The notes beneath the pieces were generated by a model. It searched no databases and had not been told where the DNA came from. It saw only the letters and a program-made list of their open reading frames with translations. The position numbers and the translations under genes are program-made. From DASUMP01 sp036277635 (GTDB lineage: Bacteria > Actinomycetota > Acidimicrobiia > IMCC26256 > PALSA-610), in NCBI GenBank assembly GCA_036277635.1, contig DASUMP010000038.1, positions 1 through 13,914 on the forward strand: a stretch of DNA of 13,914 bases, written 5' to 3'. Shown piece after piece: positions 13,284-13,914 of the stretch. Each line of letters begins with the position of its first letter. The first letter of the stretch is position 1.

Positions 13284-13914
13284 GTGACCGGCCGCCCTTC
13301 GAAGTCGCCGATGAGCGAGACCTGCACGCCGCCGGCACCGGCGCCCGCCGCGAACTCGGCGCGCTTCTGCTCGTAGTACGCGGCGCGCAGATCGCCCTCC
13401 GATGCCGCGTTGTAGGTGGGGTACAGCGCGCGGCGCGCCACCGACGACCGGTTGGGACCGCTGCGGTGCGGTGCGCGCGAGTGGAACCACAACGTGTCGC
13501 CGGCCTTCACCTCGACCGGCGTCCACGTCATCGCCGCGACGACGTCGGCGCGCACACAGCCTCGTTCGTCCATCGGCAGCACCTCGGCGTGCGCGCCCGA
13601 GACCACCTCGAGACACCCGTTCTCGACCGTCGCGTCGTCGACCGCGACCATGCACGACACGTGCACGTCGACGAAGCGGTACGCGGGCGCGTCCTGGTGC
13701 GGCGAGTATCCGGCGCCGCCCGCGAGCTTGTAGTTGATCTTCTCCTTGTAGAGCACCGCCGGTTCGCCGAGCAGCGCGGAGGCCACGTCGAGCATCGGAC
13801 CTTCCGTCAGCAGCGCGCGCAGCCCGGCGTGGAACGGCACGAAGTTCTCGGAGCGGCACAGCTTCGGCCCCTCGTCGGTGAGCTCGCGGTAGTGGAGCCA
13901 CGCACCGTCGTCAT
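13280..13914 (-). CDS. phnY: PhnY-like PhyH-family Fe(II)/2-oxoglutarate dioxygenase (5' end outside window)
   Basis: The last 210 residues are visible; perhaps 50-70 are missing beyond base 13914. The frame is open to the window edge, starting with DDGAWLHYREL. Fe ligands are in PHQDAP (His codon 13697-13699, Asp codon 13691-13693) and APHRSGPNRS (His codon 13466-13468), with the Arg after the last His suited to bind 2-oxoglutarate. KEKINYK before the first motif and YPTYNAASEGDLRAAYY after the last are as in PhnY-type proteins. PhnY hydroxylates 2-aminoethylphosphonate at C1, making the substrate of PhnZ. An ATG at the very end of the window is in a different frame and is not its start. A general PhyH hydroxylase is the alternative, but pairing with PhnZ argues for PhnY. 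Confidence 0.82.
   Translation of the reverse strand, partial: DDGAWLHYRELTDEGPKLCRSENFVPFHAGLRALLTEGPMLDVASALLGEPAVLYKEKINYKLAGGAGYSPHQDAPAYRFVDVHVSCMVAVDDATVENGCLEVVSGAHAEVLPMDERGCVRADVVAAMTWTPVEVKAGDTLWFHSRAPHRSGPNRSSVARRALYPTYNAASEGDLRAAYYEQKRAEFAAGAGAGGVQVSLIGDFEGRPVT

Noticed and set aside
12741..13914. TmpA-TmpB pair acting on trimethylated aminoethylphosphonate
   Set aside because: The dioxygenase has PhyH-type motifs (PHQDAP, APHRSGPNRS), whereas TmpA resembles gamma-butyrobetaine hydroxylase; the PhnY reading fits better.
1..13914. CRISPR arrays, tRNA or rRNA genes, insertion sequences, phage genes
   Set aside because: No spaced repeats, cloverleaf sequences, transposase or phage motifs were seen; the only tandem repeat is the 19-bp one at 9632-9681.

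Overview
The window is dense, GC-rich bacterial chromosome: nearly every third codon position is G or C, GTG starts are common, and genes often overlap by 4 bases or sit a few bases apart. The content points to an actinobacterium. It has a DUF3499-like protein, a response regulator/kinase/GerMN-lipoprotein trio like MtrA-MtrB-LpqB, and a metallo-beta-lactamase-fold/Rieske fusion like the mycobacterial UDP-MurNAc hydroxylase NamH. A deep-branching actinobacterial lineage such as Acidimicrobiia fits, but that is inference. I see no tRNA, rRNA, CRISPR array, insertion sequence or phage gene.

Left part (1-3067): a possible tail of an upstream gene, a small DUF3499-like protein, a convergent VOC (glyoxalase-fold) protein, then, divergent from VOC, the 522-residue NamH-like fusion. 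A convergent SRPBCC lipid/ligand-binding-fold protein follows.

Signalling part (3246-7263): a degenerate STAS protein, then an OmpR-family response regulator, a membrane histidine kinase and a GerMN lipoprotein chained by 4-base ATGA/GTGA overlaps. This looks like a reduced MtrAB-LpqB cell-envelope system. A c-type cytochrome lipoprotein runs toward it from the other strand. An RsbW-like serine-kinase/anti-sigma ATPase follows and ends at a strong hairpin.

Metabolic part (7404-11478): a small unknown minus-strand gene, then a plus-strand operon of cupin, SnoaL/NTF2-like protein and Gfo/Idh/MocA oxidoreductase. These converge, across a 19-bp tandem repeat, on a second cupin gene. That second cupin is divergent from a Rieske ferredoxin-like gene followed by an AraC-family regulator. 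The set looks like a small catabolic or tailoring cluster of unknown substrate.

Right part (11497-13914, all minus strand): a PhyH-family Fe(II)/2-oxoglutarate dioxygenase, cut by the window end, overlaps by 4 bases an HD-domain oxygenase. The pair matches PhnY-PhnZ, the oxidative route from 2-aminoethylphosphonate to glycine and phosphate. A major-facilitator transporter follows 59 bases downstream and may belong to the same operon.
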